From positions 55,253,112 through 55,317,111 of the forward strand of contig OX235265.1 of assembly GCA_944472135.2 (NCBI GenBank): a stretch of DNA of 64,000 bases, read 5' to 3'. Of the stretch, positions 31,438 to 43,813 are shown piece after piece. The number at the start of each line of letters is the position of its first letter. Position 1 is the stretch's first letter. Source of the DNA: Trichobilharzia regenti (Eukaryota > Platyhelminthes > Trematoda > Strigeidida > Schistosomatidae). The notes beneath the pieces are model-generated. The model ran no database searches. It was not told where the DNA came from and saw only the letters and a list, made by a program, of their open reading frames with translations. Made by a program: the position numbers and the translations under genes.

Positions 31438-32752
31438 TTTAGCCCCCTTATCTAAACTGGAGTACTTGATGTTGAAGTGCGTAAAACAAAATCTATGGTC
31501 ATTGTTTGTACACTATTAAAGTGTTCTGCAATAATTTTACGTCATCTGACTGATTCTATCTAAAAATGCCTGAAGTTCCAATGTACATTATTAGCAACTC
31601 TGTTTGGTACAGGCTTCTGTCACTGTAATGGAAGTAAATTTTTGAAACTATTTGAACTGTTCCCAGTAATGTTTTTGTTTGTAAACTATTCCAGTTCAAA
31701 CTTTTAGAATAAAATAAACAATTCAGTTACCTCATAATGAAAAGTGATTCGTGCTGCTTAATTGTGACCGAGCAACGGATATCTTATGTATTTGTTTTCT
31801 TAAAAATTAGGGCTTCATACCAAGGTTAATTGGAGAAATCATCTTAACATCTGCCTACTATTGTTCCTGTCGGTTTGTTCGTTCTTTGATATTTGGTTTG
31901 GGACATCGTTCTGCAGAGAATATGAGTGTTTTAAGAGTGCTACTGTATTATACATTGCATAATTATACCTACTCATTTGAAGTAAGTTAGCTTTTGTTCT
32001 TTTTAATAAAAAATCAGTCTTTGTTGTAATTAGATACAATTATTTTAATTGATTGGTTAGGGTATCAGTATCTGCTGTGAATGGTGAAAGTTGAGAGATT
32101 TTTAATCTATCATAAAACGTTATTTTCGCAAACCGTTTGATCATACGAATGTCTTTTTGGCAGTATGTAACAGTGATGGTAAACCGTATGATACACGTTT
32201 TAGTGAGGATAAAATTTGTTACTCACTACTTTACTTATCCTCACTAACTTATCATAACTTTCTGTTCTAAATAGGATTTTGCTCATTACTAGGACATACA
32301 AGAGATTTATGCTCAAATGAAGGGTTACTGCATAACATTTGTATTTGATTCGATTTGTTATGGAGCACATCATCCTAAAAAAAACTAAGGGAGGACTTGA
32401 TAGACAGACCCCATTCCAAGTGGGAATGGAAAAGTGCTTTGTTAGTATAAGCATCCATGTTGTATTAACAATCTTCATACAATAGGTGTGGTCCGAGTGA
32501 CTTTTTGCAACATTACTGACTGCGTCGAATAATGACTGAATTTCTTGTCGATCGCCTTTAACTATATAATTCCAGTCCCCCTCGTAGTCAGTGGGTGAGT
32601 AATTCTTCCAAATATTCATCTTTTCAAATTATTTCCATTTATTTTTTCGTATACATATCTTCAATGCCTTCACTATTCCGGATTATTCAATGACAGGTTG
32701 ATATATGTTTTAGTACATATATTGTTTTTTAATCGCTTTTCTCTTACAATAG
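31438..32752. other. spacer; one unexplained minus-strand frame
   Basis: Mostly without recognisable content. A 139-codon minus frame at 32200-32619 (YEGDWNYIVKGDRQEIQSLF near its start) has a protein-like composition but I do not recognise it. The end of this stretch (32715-32752) is the polypyrimidine tract and AG of the acceptor for the next exon. Confidence 0.4.
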
Positions 32753-32935
32753 CTGACTGGATGTGTAATGGCTGTTCATGGTGCTAATCTTGTTGGCGCT
32801 AATGAAGCCAATTCTTTTCTTGATTGGTATGAGTGCAAATGCTATCTTAGCCTCAATAATCAAATGACTAGAGGTTGGCGACCATTTATACGAAGTCATG
32901 TACAAAAGATCCATCTACCTAAGATGCAGCTTTAA
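32753..32935 (+). CDS. terminal coding exon of an unidentified host gene
   Basis: Preceded by a strong 3' splice site (TTTTAATCGCTTTTCTCTTA then CAATAG, ending at 32752). The frame reads LTGCVMAVHGANLVGANEAN, SFLDWYECKCYLSLNNQMTR, GWRPFIRSHVQKIHLPKMQL, and stops at TAA 32933-32935, 60 codons. Its balanced amino-acid use, with Trp, Cys and Tyr in the middle and a basic C-terminus, is unlike the chance frames nearby. I do not recognise the family. No ATG-initiated frame of normal size contains it, and upstream exons were not found, so it is either the last exon of a gene with distant exons or an orphaned exon. Confidence 0.5.
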   Translation: MTGCVMAVHGANLVGANEANSFLDWYECKCYLSLNNQMTRGWRPFIRSHVQKIHLPKMQL

Positions 32936-33149
32936 AATGTTTCACTTTGCATTCATTTTTCTGAATTACTTACTTCAATTTTATAGTTTTAAGAGCCATT
33001 TTGTACTCTTCACGCTGAAAAAATATAAATAGGTATCTCTTGACTCACATTCTCAGGATATGTTCCTGTATCAAATTCTGTATAGTTTATAATTTATCCA
33101 ATGCATTTGTAGCTATGATTGTGTTCATATGAAATAGCTTCATTTTTTC
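32936..33149. other. possible 3' UTR and left flank of the duplication
   Basis: AT-rich sequence after the terminal exon up to the left breakpoint of the 9.2-kb duplication at 33150. Confidence 0.4.
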
Positions 33150-34385
33150 CTGTAATTTTGTTGTTAAATTCTTAATTCATCCTATTATCTTCAACAAGTC
33201 TTTTGTTTCTTGTACCCCAGTACAACATACAAACTTGCTTGGAACATAGAGCGAACTAAGGGTTATTGCAGGTAACAAAATACAACTCTAAGTGACGGAC
33301 AGAGTGAAAACACTGAAATATGCTAGTAAATTAAAATTAAAAAGCGGTAGAATAAATAAATACGGAGTACTCATTTTTGTGTAGTCATATCAATATTGGG
33401 GAACAAATGTCGCATTGGCCTTAATTTTACTGTTTGATCTTTATGCTATGTTATAACTTTCTGACCTAGTCTATGTTCACAGTAGGTGATTTTGTTAAAA
33501 GGATTGAAGTCCCTGACCAGTAGCAATAACTACTGATCATTGGGCTCGCATACTCCACTGACAAAGAACTATGCTGTGCAGAAGGATTTCTTTGTAGATC
33601 CTTCTGTTATCCACTTCACTTGACTACATTTGACCGCTTCTACGAATACTGATGAAAAACAGATATTGCTGCTGAAATTTTCTTTATTTTATCTTAATAT
33701 TCGTTAACACCAACAATTACAACTATTTGTGTACAACATATTCTGCTTGAATTATCGTGTTTCATGTCGGTGTCAATCAGTTGTAGTAGTCTGAGGCAGA
33801 ATGCATAAACTATTAAGTTAGAACATGTCGATATGTATGTTAAAGATAAGTAATGAACATGACATTGAATATAGGTAAGGTGTGCAAAACTGCCACGCCG
33901 AAAAGACCGGGTGAATAGCAGTGCAGCAGTTAAAAGCCCTAGACTGTATAAGGGTAAGCAGCCACATGAACTCACTTCGATGACTTTCAGAAACTACAGA
34001 CATAATATTCCTCTTTGAGTTATTCTCTCTATCGGTTAATTCTGGTACATAAGCTATTGATTAGAGAAATAGCTTCTTGATCTTACGCTATAAATTAAGT
34101 AATGCACCTAGTGTCCGCAGTTATGGAAGGGCCCGTTACAAAGTCACAATATTGATTTTTCTCTAGAATGGGCCCACGTCATCTGTCACAACTGCTTCAA
34201 GCACAACACCAGTAATCTCAAGGCAATCATATTAGTCAGTGTTATATACCTCGAAATGCAAAACGTATTTAATATAATATCACCGTGTACTCTTTCAGAA
34301 TTTATACTCGATATGTTCCCAATTGCCTCCTTACCTGAGGGATTGCATACAAATACTTAAGACTGTGTCATCTATTCATTGACAG

Positions 34386-34544
34386 GTCACAAATGAGGCT
34401 ATACGGAGTAGCGTTCTTCGTCTTCCTGTATTTGTAGACTATGTTAGTAATGTTTGTGATGTATTCAACATTGATAGAGCTCTCCTACATGTGGACAACC
34501 TCAAGTTAGTCACTCATGAACTGACAATTCGCAGTATAAGTTGA
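34386..34544 (+). CDS. exon-like segment, unidentified (copy A)
   Basis: Preceded by TCATCTATTCATTGACAG, a good acceptor. The frame reads VTNEAIRSSVLRLPVFVDYV, SNVCDVFNIDRALLHVDNLK, LVTHELTIRSIS and stops at 34542-34544, 52 codons with protein-like composition. It could be a last exon, or an exon ending earlier at a weak donor. The protein is not recognised and the link to 32753-32935 or 37912-38015 is unproven. Repeated exactly at 46711-46869. Confidence 0.35.
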   Translation, partial: VTNEAIRSSVLRLPVFVDYVSNVCDVFNIDRALLHVDNLKLVTHELTIRSIS

Positions 34545-37486
34545 TTTATTGCCTAAACAGAGACAAACAGCTTTTACAAGCGAGTACATGTGGAGAGCCG
34601 CATCACTTGGTCAAGGTTGTACGACCAATCTTGTTGTATTATTAAAAGAATCATTAAAGTGATATGACTTCGAATAGGTGAATTATGAAAAACAAGGTGT
34701 TTTATTAAATAAGTATGTGGTAGACTTTGTCTTATAGTGATTTAATTGCTTGTTTTTAAGCATTTTGTTAAACAGGTCCTATGTGAATAGTAAACAACGT
34801 GGCAATAATTGATGTCTATTTTTGGTTCTGATCTATATTCAACAACTAAAGCAGTTGATCATGTGAAGAAGTTGTTATAATTATTTGTAATAGTAGTATT
34901 TCGCAATGACCGAATTACAGGAAACCAACAACACAGAGAAGCGTGAATTCGGGAATTTGTATTTGGCGGAATTATTTGTAATTCATATAATAAATATTAA
35001 CAAACAACAGTAAGTATCTTAACAATACAGTAATAGAAACTGTCAATCACCACAGGAGTTGCCCATAAATTATTGGTTTTGAATAAAATCTAGATAGTGG
35101 AGGAATTTTAATGCATAAATAGGAGGAATGGAGCTTAGTGAAGCAGTATATCAGTAGTATCTTTTAATTCCCACCTCAGTGGTGTGATATTGTGGCTGGT
35201 GCTACTGACAAGATTTTGTAAGTGGTATGTATTTTGTCTTTTGTAGGAATACTCAGTAGCGGAGGGATAGATTAAATGTCCTTGTGAAACAACGTAGAAA
35301 CAGGGAAGGAAGGCAAAAGAAGCCTAACATGGAGAACACAAGCAAATGGTGGTTTTAGTGTAAAGCATATCTATTTTGCCATATCTGTACATCTATCTGT
35401 CAATAAACTATTCCGCTGCCAAATATTACCGTGTTCTGCTGTTATATTGACAAAAAAGTTATTAAAGTCAGTTGGATCCAAAAGCCATCGACCTCTTGCT
35501 CAGCAAAACTCATCTGGGCATTAGAACACCAATGCAATTGGAGAAATACATAAGGAATCTGTCTGGGTATGGGAGTGTTAGTGAGAGGTCACTCTATTAG
35601 TAATGGCTACGCAAACTGTACCAGAATATCTTGTGAGTTTCCGCTTTTGGTAATAATAAAAATATACTCACAAAAGGTAAGCTGACGTCACTGATCACAT
35701 GCACAAACGAATGTCACTCCATGTATTACATTACTGTAATGGTTTCTGGTCCCGAGATAGGCTTCGTATTTTGGATAGTCAATATGATGTTTTGATTTGT
35801 CTTTGGTCTACGCAGAAAAAATACTATAAGAATCGGGGGACAAAAACTTTAAGCAAACATCGAAATCCCTTTATCTCCTTAAATGGTACTGCGTTCGGTG
35901 TCTGGGATGGGTAACTGATATGCGCACTAGTCAGGGAGGTGTCTTTCGGAAATATTAGGTCCAAAACATTATCTTGTGTGCACTCTATAGTTTGTATCCA
36001 ACCACATTACTGTGTTTCATCCGAGAACCTACTGTATCGATTCCCAAAATCACTTCCAATAATTTCGTAAGTGAACTTTAATTGTGAAGTGTAGTGAAAA
36101 ACTGTGATTACTACATGCGGAAGTTCACTGATTTGGTTGGGTTGGAGATAGGCACAACCTACAAAAGACGTTTAGTGCCACCGTTGATGTATCATACATA
36201 TTCAGGTTTGTGTTTTCGTAATGTACAGTCTTACAGTTGGATTTTACGTAGATAATGTATCCCCCATCATGCCCAACTAGTCTGTTCCTTCTGAATAATG
36301 AATTACCTTTGCAGTGAAAGAAGTCATCACTTAGTTCATATATTCACTAATCTTCAATAGTCACCAACTCTGCAGGTTGGATTAACAATAGTGGTGATTG
36401 TATGTATGTCAGTTTTCAGAGGACCTAGTGTTATTAAAAAGTACTCCAAGATTAGCTGAATCATGTTGCTAGAGTTTTGTAGTGTTTTGAAGCAGCTTAA
36501 AATGAGATGCAATTACATTGTTTTGAGACAGTAATGTAGTTTCCATGTCTATGGAAGTGCCGGGAAAATAAGAACTGTAGAGAGAGTCAATAACATCTAC
36601 ATGTTACTTAAATCGGACCCGAAGGAAGATTGACTGTCACAGGAAAATGAAATAAAAGGTTCTTGCTGAGGGTGTGAATTATCTGTACGATAAAAACGAC
36701 TCTCCGGCAGTAAATATGCATTGCTGCACCAGCCAGACTACTTGTGCAGGAGGTCGATACTAATTCAGAGTGGCAAGCAGTTGTAGTAAGTTGGTGGTCA
36801 TGTTGTAAGCCTAAATTAAAATGATGTCGTTGCATCAGATCTTCCAACCAAAGGATGAGTACTGATGTTGGATGGAGGAATGTCACTGTGTGACACATCA
36901 TGCAATTCAAACCGGCTAAAGATATTGTCTGTCCGGGAGCCTATTCTCAAGTCTTCCAACCTTCTCATTTATGGTAGTTGGGTGAGAGTAAACCCTACCG
37001 CGTTTTAAATTTAACTCCCTCCTGGATTTCTCGTCTTTCACTGGCTAGAACAGTGGCGGTCAATTGGAATTTCGATTTCCCGTGGGTAGGTACTGTGGGG
37101 AAGGCATACGTTATCATGATATGTTTTCGCGCACTGAATGGGTTATCGCGTTCACGGCTACAGAGACGTTATAATCGCTCAATATTGTGAAAATAGATTA
37201 TATTTGACTAGTTTTAGCTTTCTCTAGCCGAAAAAAGCAATACTTTCCTGTATTGTTTGCATTTTAATGGGTAAAATTGGCTAGATATCCCAGACGAATT
37301 GTTACCAAAACAAGTCATCCTATATAATAAATTTCGCGCAGAAAGACAATTATTTGCGTTTCAAAGCTATTTTTATTTGCGAGTTGTTTTAGATCTAAAG
37401 GTTGTAAATTGACTACAGGCAATGGTTGTTGTCACAGCAGTTATTCTATGAGAATCGGGCATTTGAAAGTGAAATAGCCCACAGAC

Positions 37487-37691
37487 ATAAGATAGATGTA
37501 TATTTTGAGGATGTCAAACACTTATTATCATCCTTGATGATTGAAACATTCCATAACACATCAAAGAGACCATGCGATAAATGAGATAAGCTGCTGAATT
37601 TCCTGGTGATTATATTCATTTTGATGAAGTTCCTTGTTAAAATCGCTCAGGCGAAGATGTGATACTATCATAATTTACATTGTCACATAGA
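37487..37691. repeat. ~205-bp dispersed repeat (second copy)
   Basis: Same family as 27725-27933, with a few base differences, in the same orientation. Confidence 0.85.
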
Positions 37692-37911
37692 ATTTCGGGA
37701 GACCGTAATTGCTCAGTGCATAACATGGCATCAGATTATGTTGATATCAGTGTGCATTTGTGCAAGAAGAATAGTGTAGATGGTCCTTCTAAAATGTCAG
37801 ACTGCTTAGAATTAGTATCAGCTTTCTGTCGAATAGTAGCTAGCAGCTGTGTCCTACAACTACTACACCTGTTCCTTAAGTTTATCAGTCTTAATAATTA
37901 TTCATTTTCAG

Positions 37912-38015
37912 ATCACTGAGATCCTTAATGAATTACTTGTAGCTATGAAGGATATGGAAGATGCACTTATGACTCATATTTTCAAAGCATTTATTATTAA
38001 ACAAGTTATCTGTAG
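37912..38015 (+). CDS. exon-like segment, unidentified (copy A)
   Basis: Follows TTAATAATTATTCATTTTCAG, a strong acceptor. The frame reads ITEILNELLVAMKDMEDALM, THIFKAFIIKQVICR, a likely helical segment; the donor is unclear (GTAGGG near 38013). Just upstream (37700-37830) another protein-like stretch occurs (DYVDISVHLCKKNSVDGPSK), which could be a previous exon. Not recognised. Repeated at 50237-50340. Confidence 0.3.
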
Positions 38016-40104
38016 GGATTTTGTGATGTTCAGGTTACAATGCTTGAGTGTGTGTAGTTACTGCACACTATTGTGCGTGGAGGGACAGTTGGTGAAAATG
38101 AAGATAGAATAAAGTTTCCTATAAACTCAATATGAATACTACAAACTGTTGATAAGAAACTGCATCAAAGGAAAAAAATTCCGAACAGCTAGAAAATATT
38201 ACCGCAGTTTCGGTGGTTATTACCTTTTACATTTGTAAATCGTCTTTCCAAAGTTCAGAATGACGCCGAAACATCAATGCTACCCCATAGAAATTCGTGA
38301 GAGATCTTACATGTCAGGTTGTCTTACGAATTCTAAACTTGCAAATCTTTCAATTTACCTGTCACTGAAATACCACTTATCTACTTCATGATAGTCTTTT
38401 TATTTACGCACTATTACACTCCATTTTATCTCAACTGGATAGGCCTTTATTAAAGCTGAGACTTACCCTTTGTGTCTATTAGTTGCTTGCTTTGATTAGA
38501 AACACAACAACACCAACGTTTGAACAAAGCTGTATTTTCATCGCAAACGTCATAGTTCCCACGCGTACACCGATATGGTTAGCATACTACCATTCCAAGG
38601 ACTCTATAGCCACTTGTCGTATATATCTTGTAGGTGGACTTTCAATGATGCATTAACCATAATTGTACTTTATACCATTTTGAAGTTTCTCAGGTCGTTG
38701 TTCTCCTCCTGAGATAGCTTTTAATCACGTGAGAGCATAGCACTTGCTCAAATATACGGTGTTCATTGTGAAGAGTTTACAATTTAACATTTATGATAAC
38801 CTGTTCTAATTGCTTGTACAATAATCGAACGGTTTAAACTTTTGTAAAGTATTAATTTATGATACTTCACGATTACAATTTATAACATAACTTATTGTGC
38901 CTGTAGAAATGACATGCATTGGTTGTAGACACCCGTTTATACGACATATTAAATTAGTATTATTCGCTTGCTGCTATACTTTAGAAGATGAACAATGTGT
39001 GCGACAGTGAAAACCACAGAAGAATGCTGTCATGACCAAAGAATGAGAAAGGAGAATGAACCTTTTTCAGCAAAGGTAGGCAAATATAAAGCGTTTAACT
39101 TTTTTCTAACTTCAGCGATTTAAAAAAAATACACTATTCACTTGTTTGCAGATATCCGGTAATGTCAGTCAACCTGGTCACAGCAATTCGACATCGCCGA
39201 AATAATTACAAAAACACAATTGTGCTTATTATTTTTCAAATATATTTAACATCCTGCTTACCATACTTTTCCTATTCTATCTGAGTGCAACTAAATATCT
39301 CATCATGACGAGATGGAGGCCTGACTTATCAATGAGACCTGAGAAAGTAATTGTTGGCATAATTCAACGTAAGCGAAATCTTACTACGATGGCAACAGCC
39401 CAACCTATTCAATTATTCGTCTCGTGTAGACTTCATGTTACACTATACGTTAACATCACGCTTTAAGTGAAGTAATAGTAATGCACTACTTTAGAATACA
39501 CTTAACCTTATACGAAATCGAACTCACCTGCAATGCCTAAGTTCTATTCTTATTTTTCAAATACTGAAGTTAGGTATTTTTGTCACTGGTCCCTACAGAT
39601 TTACCTATAGCTAGGAGACGTACTCGCGTAACTTTAGGCAGATGTTTAGCCTTGACTAAAGTGCTTACAATTCACCACTTATATCCATCGCTAGTGTTCC
39701 TACAGAATTACACTTACGTATAGTAACGAGTTCATATCCTAGGGAGTACCGGTCTAGTATACCGTACTCCACTGCATACAGAGCAAATAGAACACAAGAA
39801 TATTACATAGAAAATTTTACTTCGCTGCAACGCAAACACATTTATCAACATGTATGGGCTGTGCACAGTCAAAGATGAAAGTCTTCGTTTGGAAAGTATC
39901 TCCCATTATTCGACGGAAACTTCGCAGTGTCCAAATCGCGTCGCCTTTAAATTCTTTCGCAATTCAAGTAAACAGAACTGTATGCCCACATCCAAAGTAA
40001 TCCGGTATCACGGACTGGAAAAAAGAATCTACAAGGTTACAAGTGAACCAGCGGACTTATCTTCACTTGCTCTTGTATGTAGGATCAATCCCTACAATTG
40101 GTTC

Positions 40105-40357
40105 TGTCTGTCTGTTTTCGACATAGAACTATGCACAAATGTGCGCCAGTTCAAGTCGCCACATTCCGTGTAGCACGCGAAGCAAGAGAAGAAAGTACAA
40201 GAAAAGCATAATAGAAACAGTGAGCAGAGGTGTGAGACAAAAGAGTAATAAAGAAATACAAAACAGTTTCATTGAAGATCATAAGTCACAAGGAGTGGAT
40301 GCATCTGCGCCACTGAGAACGGTCTTGAGCCATGTCACCAATTGTTTCCAACCATAG
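40105..40357 (-). repeat. RTE 3' UTR/tail fragment (copy A)
   Basis: CTGTCTGTTTTCGACATAGA through GTCACCAATTGTTTCCAACC matches 6404-6645 with moderate divergence, so this is the 3' end of an SR2-like RTE, 5'-truncated as usual for LINEs. Repeated at 52430-52682. Confidence 0.85.
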
Positions 40358-41183
40358 ATTTTTGCAATTGGTTACTCAAATGCATCTGGTAATAAGTCGT
40401 AAAATACTCGTCTTTGTCCCATGGGGACTACATCCGCTTCCACTGAATTTATTTAACTGACAGGCCTCATTACGACTCTACATTCCTAAAAGTGATACAG
40501 ATTAAATTCACTCGCATAAATTAAGCATTTAAATATTAACATGCATGACTTAAGTATCCAACAAATTCAGTCACCATAGTTTACACTTCTTTCGAAATGT
40601 GCAGCACATTAATGGTGCAGAAAATACCATGAATATTACGCATACATAATATTATCAACTGCCAGTAATTGTGCCATGGAATCATAATACAAAAATACAT
40701 TTGACATTAGTCTGAGGGGCAAAAATATTGGAGCGATACATACAGGCTAGATGAAAGTTTGTTAGATGAAATTTGTCTCACCACTATGCAAGATCTCATT
40801 CGCCAGTTTTTCCTCTGCATGTGAACGTAGCCACATACTGGTACATGAAAAAGGTTGTCACTGTTAGCAATATATAAGGTTCTCGCCTTTTAAAAATCTT
40901 CTAATGCGTTTGCAGCTCCTTACATCTGTGCTGCTTTCGTTCTCACTGATTACCTGGGATGAAATTTTAGAAAAAGGGCTCGTTAACGAAGCACATTATT
41001 GCCACAGTTAATTCGCAAGAAACACAGGATACCGGACTATGTGAGTGAGAAATATCGAAGCAGAAAATATTGTGCGCATAACCACTACCCAAGAAATGCG
41101 TTGAGACCGACGGGATCGGAATCACTGATAATCACCATAATGGCTGACCAGTCTCCAGAAAGTGCACATCAAAAAGAGCATTG

Positions 41184-42312
41184 GGTGACTCTAAAGAATA
41201 GCGGCCCAAACAGAAACGACCTTTTAACGCAAAAATGACGTTGACAGGGACAACTTCGGCCAATGAAAAGGCTCAAAAAGAAAGGCGCATAATTGTAAAA
41301 AACGGTTTATATAGAAGTAATGCAATCATGATAAACAGTTACAAAGAATGGCGTTCGCGTATATGTTGCAAAAAAACCTCCCAGTTTCTCATGGGAGTCT
41401 TCATAGTCATATGAAACCAGTTTCGGTACATAAATTCATCCAGATAACTGTGAATCATGGGATTTCTCGATCCATTAACCGCTCTTATACGTCTTTCTAG
41501 ACGACTCCAAAATCTTTCACTGGAACTGGTGTGGGTTCCATCCAAAGGATTCCGGAAACCGTTCGTATGATTAACAACATGATGAATGTACCCATGATTC
41601 GATAATTGACGGTATCCGCTCCATTCATCCGTATGAATGGTCGTCCCCGGCAACACCAAACGCTTATTAATAGGCACTAATACTGCTGCACTGCGATTGG
41701 GAATCGCTTCTATATACCCTTTGCGCAGTGTCGTGTCGTAGATACCCAGTATCCACTACTGGTTTGCTTGTAATCTCCCGCGGTTGTATTTCCTTTTTAT
41801 AAGTACAGTCTCATGAATATGGACTATGCCGCCGACTCCCCCGAGAACTTGAGTCAGGGTGTTCACTTTCCAGGAGGAAACATCTCTGTAGTAGTTGTAC
41901 CATTGCACTGCTGACACCTCTGAATTTTCTGTTTCATAAGCTGTAGCTGTGACTGCTCTTTTCAGGACCCAGAAGTTACAGATCATTACAATTTTCGTCA
42001 AAGGTAGTTTAGACCTTGAGAGAAAAGTTCCTAAGGGATCTGTAAACTAAAAAACAACGACAAACCATCTCGAACCGATTTCCTCCTTCGGCACTCAATA
42101 CATCTGTATACAAAGCCATCAATGGCCTCTGCTTACATTTGTATATGCATAACTCCTCCGCACTGGCAAATTTTCGACAAAGCTATGAGTCCGTTATCCG
42201 AACAGTAATCGAAAACATCCATGATTACTACCGAAAATGATACAGTCAGCTGATTCCTTGCTCAAGGTCACTTTTTTGTTCGAGGGTCGTTTCGGTTTGG
42301 GCCGCTATTCTT
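41184..42312 (-). mobile_element. Merlin (ISXO2-like) DNA transposon, copy A
   Basis: Left terminus GGTGACTCTAAAGAATAGCG at 41184; the right terminus is its complement in shortened form (GGGCCGCTATTCTT at 42299-42312, lacking the last ten or so bases). Transposase is on the minus strand. The complete right terminus (TTTAGAGTCACC) is seen in the extra fragments at 55030-55041 and 55147-55158. The copy in the second duplicate is at 53509-54637. Confidence 0.8.
41339..42001 (-). pseudogene. Merlin/ISXO2-type DDE transposase, copy A
   Basis: Two parts of one frame, split by a TAG at 41756-41758. The N-terminal part has SAVQWYNYYRDVSSWKVN and VGGIVHIHETVLIKRKYNRG; the family has a catalytic Asp two residues before the Thr/Ser here (IDES/IDET), and this copy has His. 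The part after the stop reads YIEAIPNRSAAVLVPINKRL, IHTDEWSGYRQLSNHGYIHH (second Asp), VNHT, then GTHTSSSERFWSRLERRIRA (the Glu of the triad) and YLDEFMYRNWF. It is a typical ISXO2-like domain in a dead copy. Confidence 0.85.
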
Positions 42313-42313
42313 C

Positions 42314-42355
42314 TTCATCATGTTGTTAATCATACGGACGGTTTCCGGAATCCTT
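42314..42355 (+). mobile_element. start of an inverted Merlin fragment, cut by the CACTA-like element
   Basis: TTCATCATGTTGTTAATCAT and GGTTTCCGGAATCCTT are the complement of the Merlin transposase region near 41543-41586. In copy B the same fragment continues to 55041; here it stops where the CACTA-like transposon begins. Confidence 0.85.
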
Positions 42356-42441
42356 CCCAGCTAGCATTTTCTTCGGGCGCATTGCAGAATTTTTGGGGCA
42401 AAAAACTTCGGGTCAATCTACTTACGTGGGACACTGTCCCG

Positions 42442-42793
42442 AAGTCTGCCCCAAAAATTCTGCAATGCGCCCTAAGTCTGCCCCAAAAATTCTGCAATGC
42501 GCCCTAAGTCTGCCCCAAAAAGTCTGCAATGCGCCCTAAGTCTGCCCCAAAAAGTCTGCAATGCGCCCTAAGTCTGCCCCAAAAAGTCTGCAATGCGCCC
42601 TAAGTCTGCCCCAAAAAGTCTGCAATGCGCCCTAAGTCTGCCCCAAAAAGTCTGCAATGCGCCCTAAGTCTGCCCCAAAAAGTCTGCAATGCGCCCTAAG
42701 TCTGCCCCAAAAATTCTGCAATGCGCCCTAAGTCTGCCCCAAAAATTCTGCAATGCGCCCTAAGTCTGCCCTGAAAAGTCTGCAATGCGCCCT
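42442..42793 (+). repeat. 32-bp tandem array (11 units), left subterminal
   Basis: Units begin AAGTCTGCCCCAAAAA at 42442, 42474, 42506 and so on to 42762, each ending TCTGCAATGCGCCCT. The middle units have AAAAAGTCTG and the outer ones AAAAATTCTG, which suggests expansion from the middle. The inverted terminal copy at 42376-42402 is the same unit in reverse orientation. Confidence 0.95.
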
Positions 42794-43053
42794 TACTTAA
42801 TATGACTAACTGCGACCTGGGATAACGTGTCTACGGTTCCTCATTTAACTATTAAGCGGCAATTAAATCAGAGTTGAATCTATTACGCACACAGGTCGTC
42901 TCAGAAAACAATAAACTGGCAGTAGCTCAACGACTCACATTAACAAAAAGCAGTTGATTTTAATTGAAAATATATTTAATAATCTTGGCCAAAAAATTTA
43001 CAATCTTCAGATAACTTTCTAAAGTAGAACATCCTATAAATCACCAGGAAAAT

Positions 43054-43813
43054 TCACACGTGTGCTTTCGGCGTCGGGTAGGTTTTCTTTGTTGACGTCG
43101 ACGGTGATCTGAAAAATGAAGTTAGGAAAAAATTAGGACCTACCAATGGGGAACGCCGTCGCTTTCTAATTCTCGACTTCAGTCTGTCCCGACTGTTATG
43201 GAACCAACGTTGAATTGAAGCCGTGATAGCCTTCACTGTGGTACGTCGGTCAGCATTACCTAGTTTATGTAAACTGCTAATAGTTCCTAGAGAGACAACA
43301 ATGAAAAAAATGTCACCTACGTATCACTAGGTTACACGTCTTCGTGTCTTTAAATTTCTTTTTTTCCTTAGTGCCAGCCCATGAAAAATGTGAGCTGTAG
43401 TTCGGCTCCAACAACACATTCATTATGCGACCAACGGAGGTTTGCACGTGCGCATATTGTAATAAAGGCAGATGAATGCAAAAGTAAACTCACCATTTAA
43501 TATTAATAATAATAATATATAGAATACTAATATGTAGAATAATAATACATATAATAATAATATATATAATAAGGTACATGATTTTTAATAGCTATGTAGG
43601 AAACACCAATTGTATTGTTTAAATTACATGAATTACGGCTGCTGTCATTTTTTCTTTAGTTTTGGTTAAAAACATGACAACTACTGATTCTATAGACCAC
43701 ATTAGGAGATATAGGGATATTGACTTCGCATTAAAAAAACCCAAGTATTCGTTGGAGGGATTACGGATACTTGGGAAAAAATAAAGCTTGAAGTCAATTC
43801 CCTTATATAACAA
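43054..43813. other. inner part of the CACTA-like element: AT repeat and segment shared with 59833-60033
   Basis: Bases 43498-43575 are an (AAT)n/(ATATATAAT)n-type repeat. The minus strand of 43640-43810 encodes IDFKLYFFPS and LGFFNAKSISLYLLMW, which resembles IDFKLYFSQ and GFFVNAKTIFLYLFMC at 59857-59965 on the plus strand. This may be a third transposon component or an inserted element. A minus frame at 43054-43236 (IQRWFHNSRDRLKSRIRKRR) may be another basic exon. Confidence 0.5.

Larger units (their letters stand above)
33150..42355 (+). repeat. 9,206-bp direct duplication, copy A
   Basis: Matches 45475-54680 at a constant offset of 12,325. Left break: ...TTTTTTCC|TGTAATTTTG. Right break: ...CCGGAATCCTT|CCCAGCTAGC, where the CACTA-like element starts. 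Every reading frame longer than 60 codons inside is found with the same length and translation in copy B. The only difference I noticed is at 42291-42298. Contents: mostly anonymous sequence, two exon-like segments, a dispersed repeat, an RTE tail and a Merlin transposon. Confidence 0.95.

Noticed and set aside
33650..33690. Hammerhead near CTGATGA (33649 region)
   Set aside because: CTGATGA and a GAAA occur, but no GTC-type cleavage site, stem I or stem III can be formed.
33694..33975. Minus-strand frames conserved between two places (also 46019-46300)
   Set aside because: They agree only because the whole 9.2-kb segment is duplicated almost without change; identity says nothing about coding.
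42442..42793. CRISPR-like regular repeats
   Set aside because: The 32-bp units are directly adjacent with no unique spacers, lie in a eukaryotic DNA transposon, and recur at its other end. They are subterminal transposon repeats.
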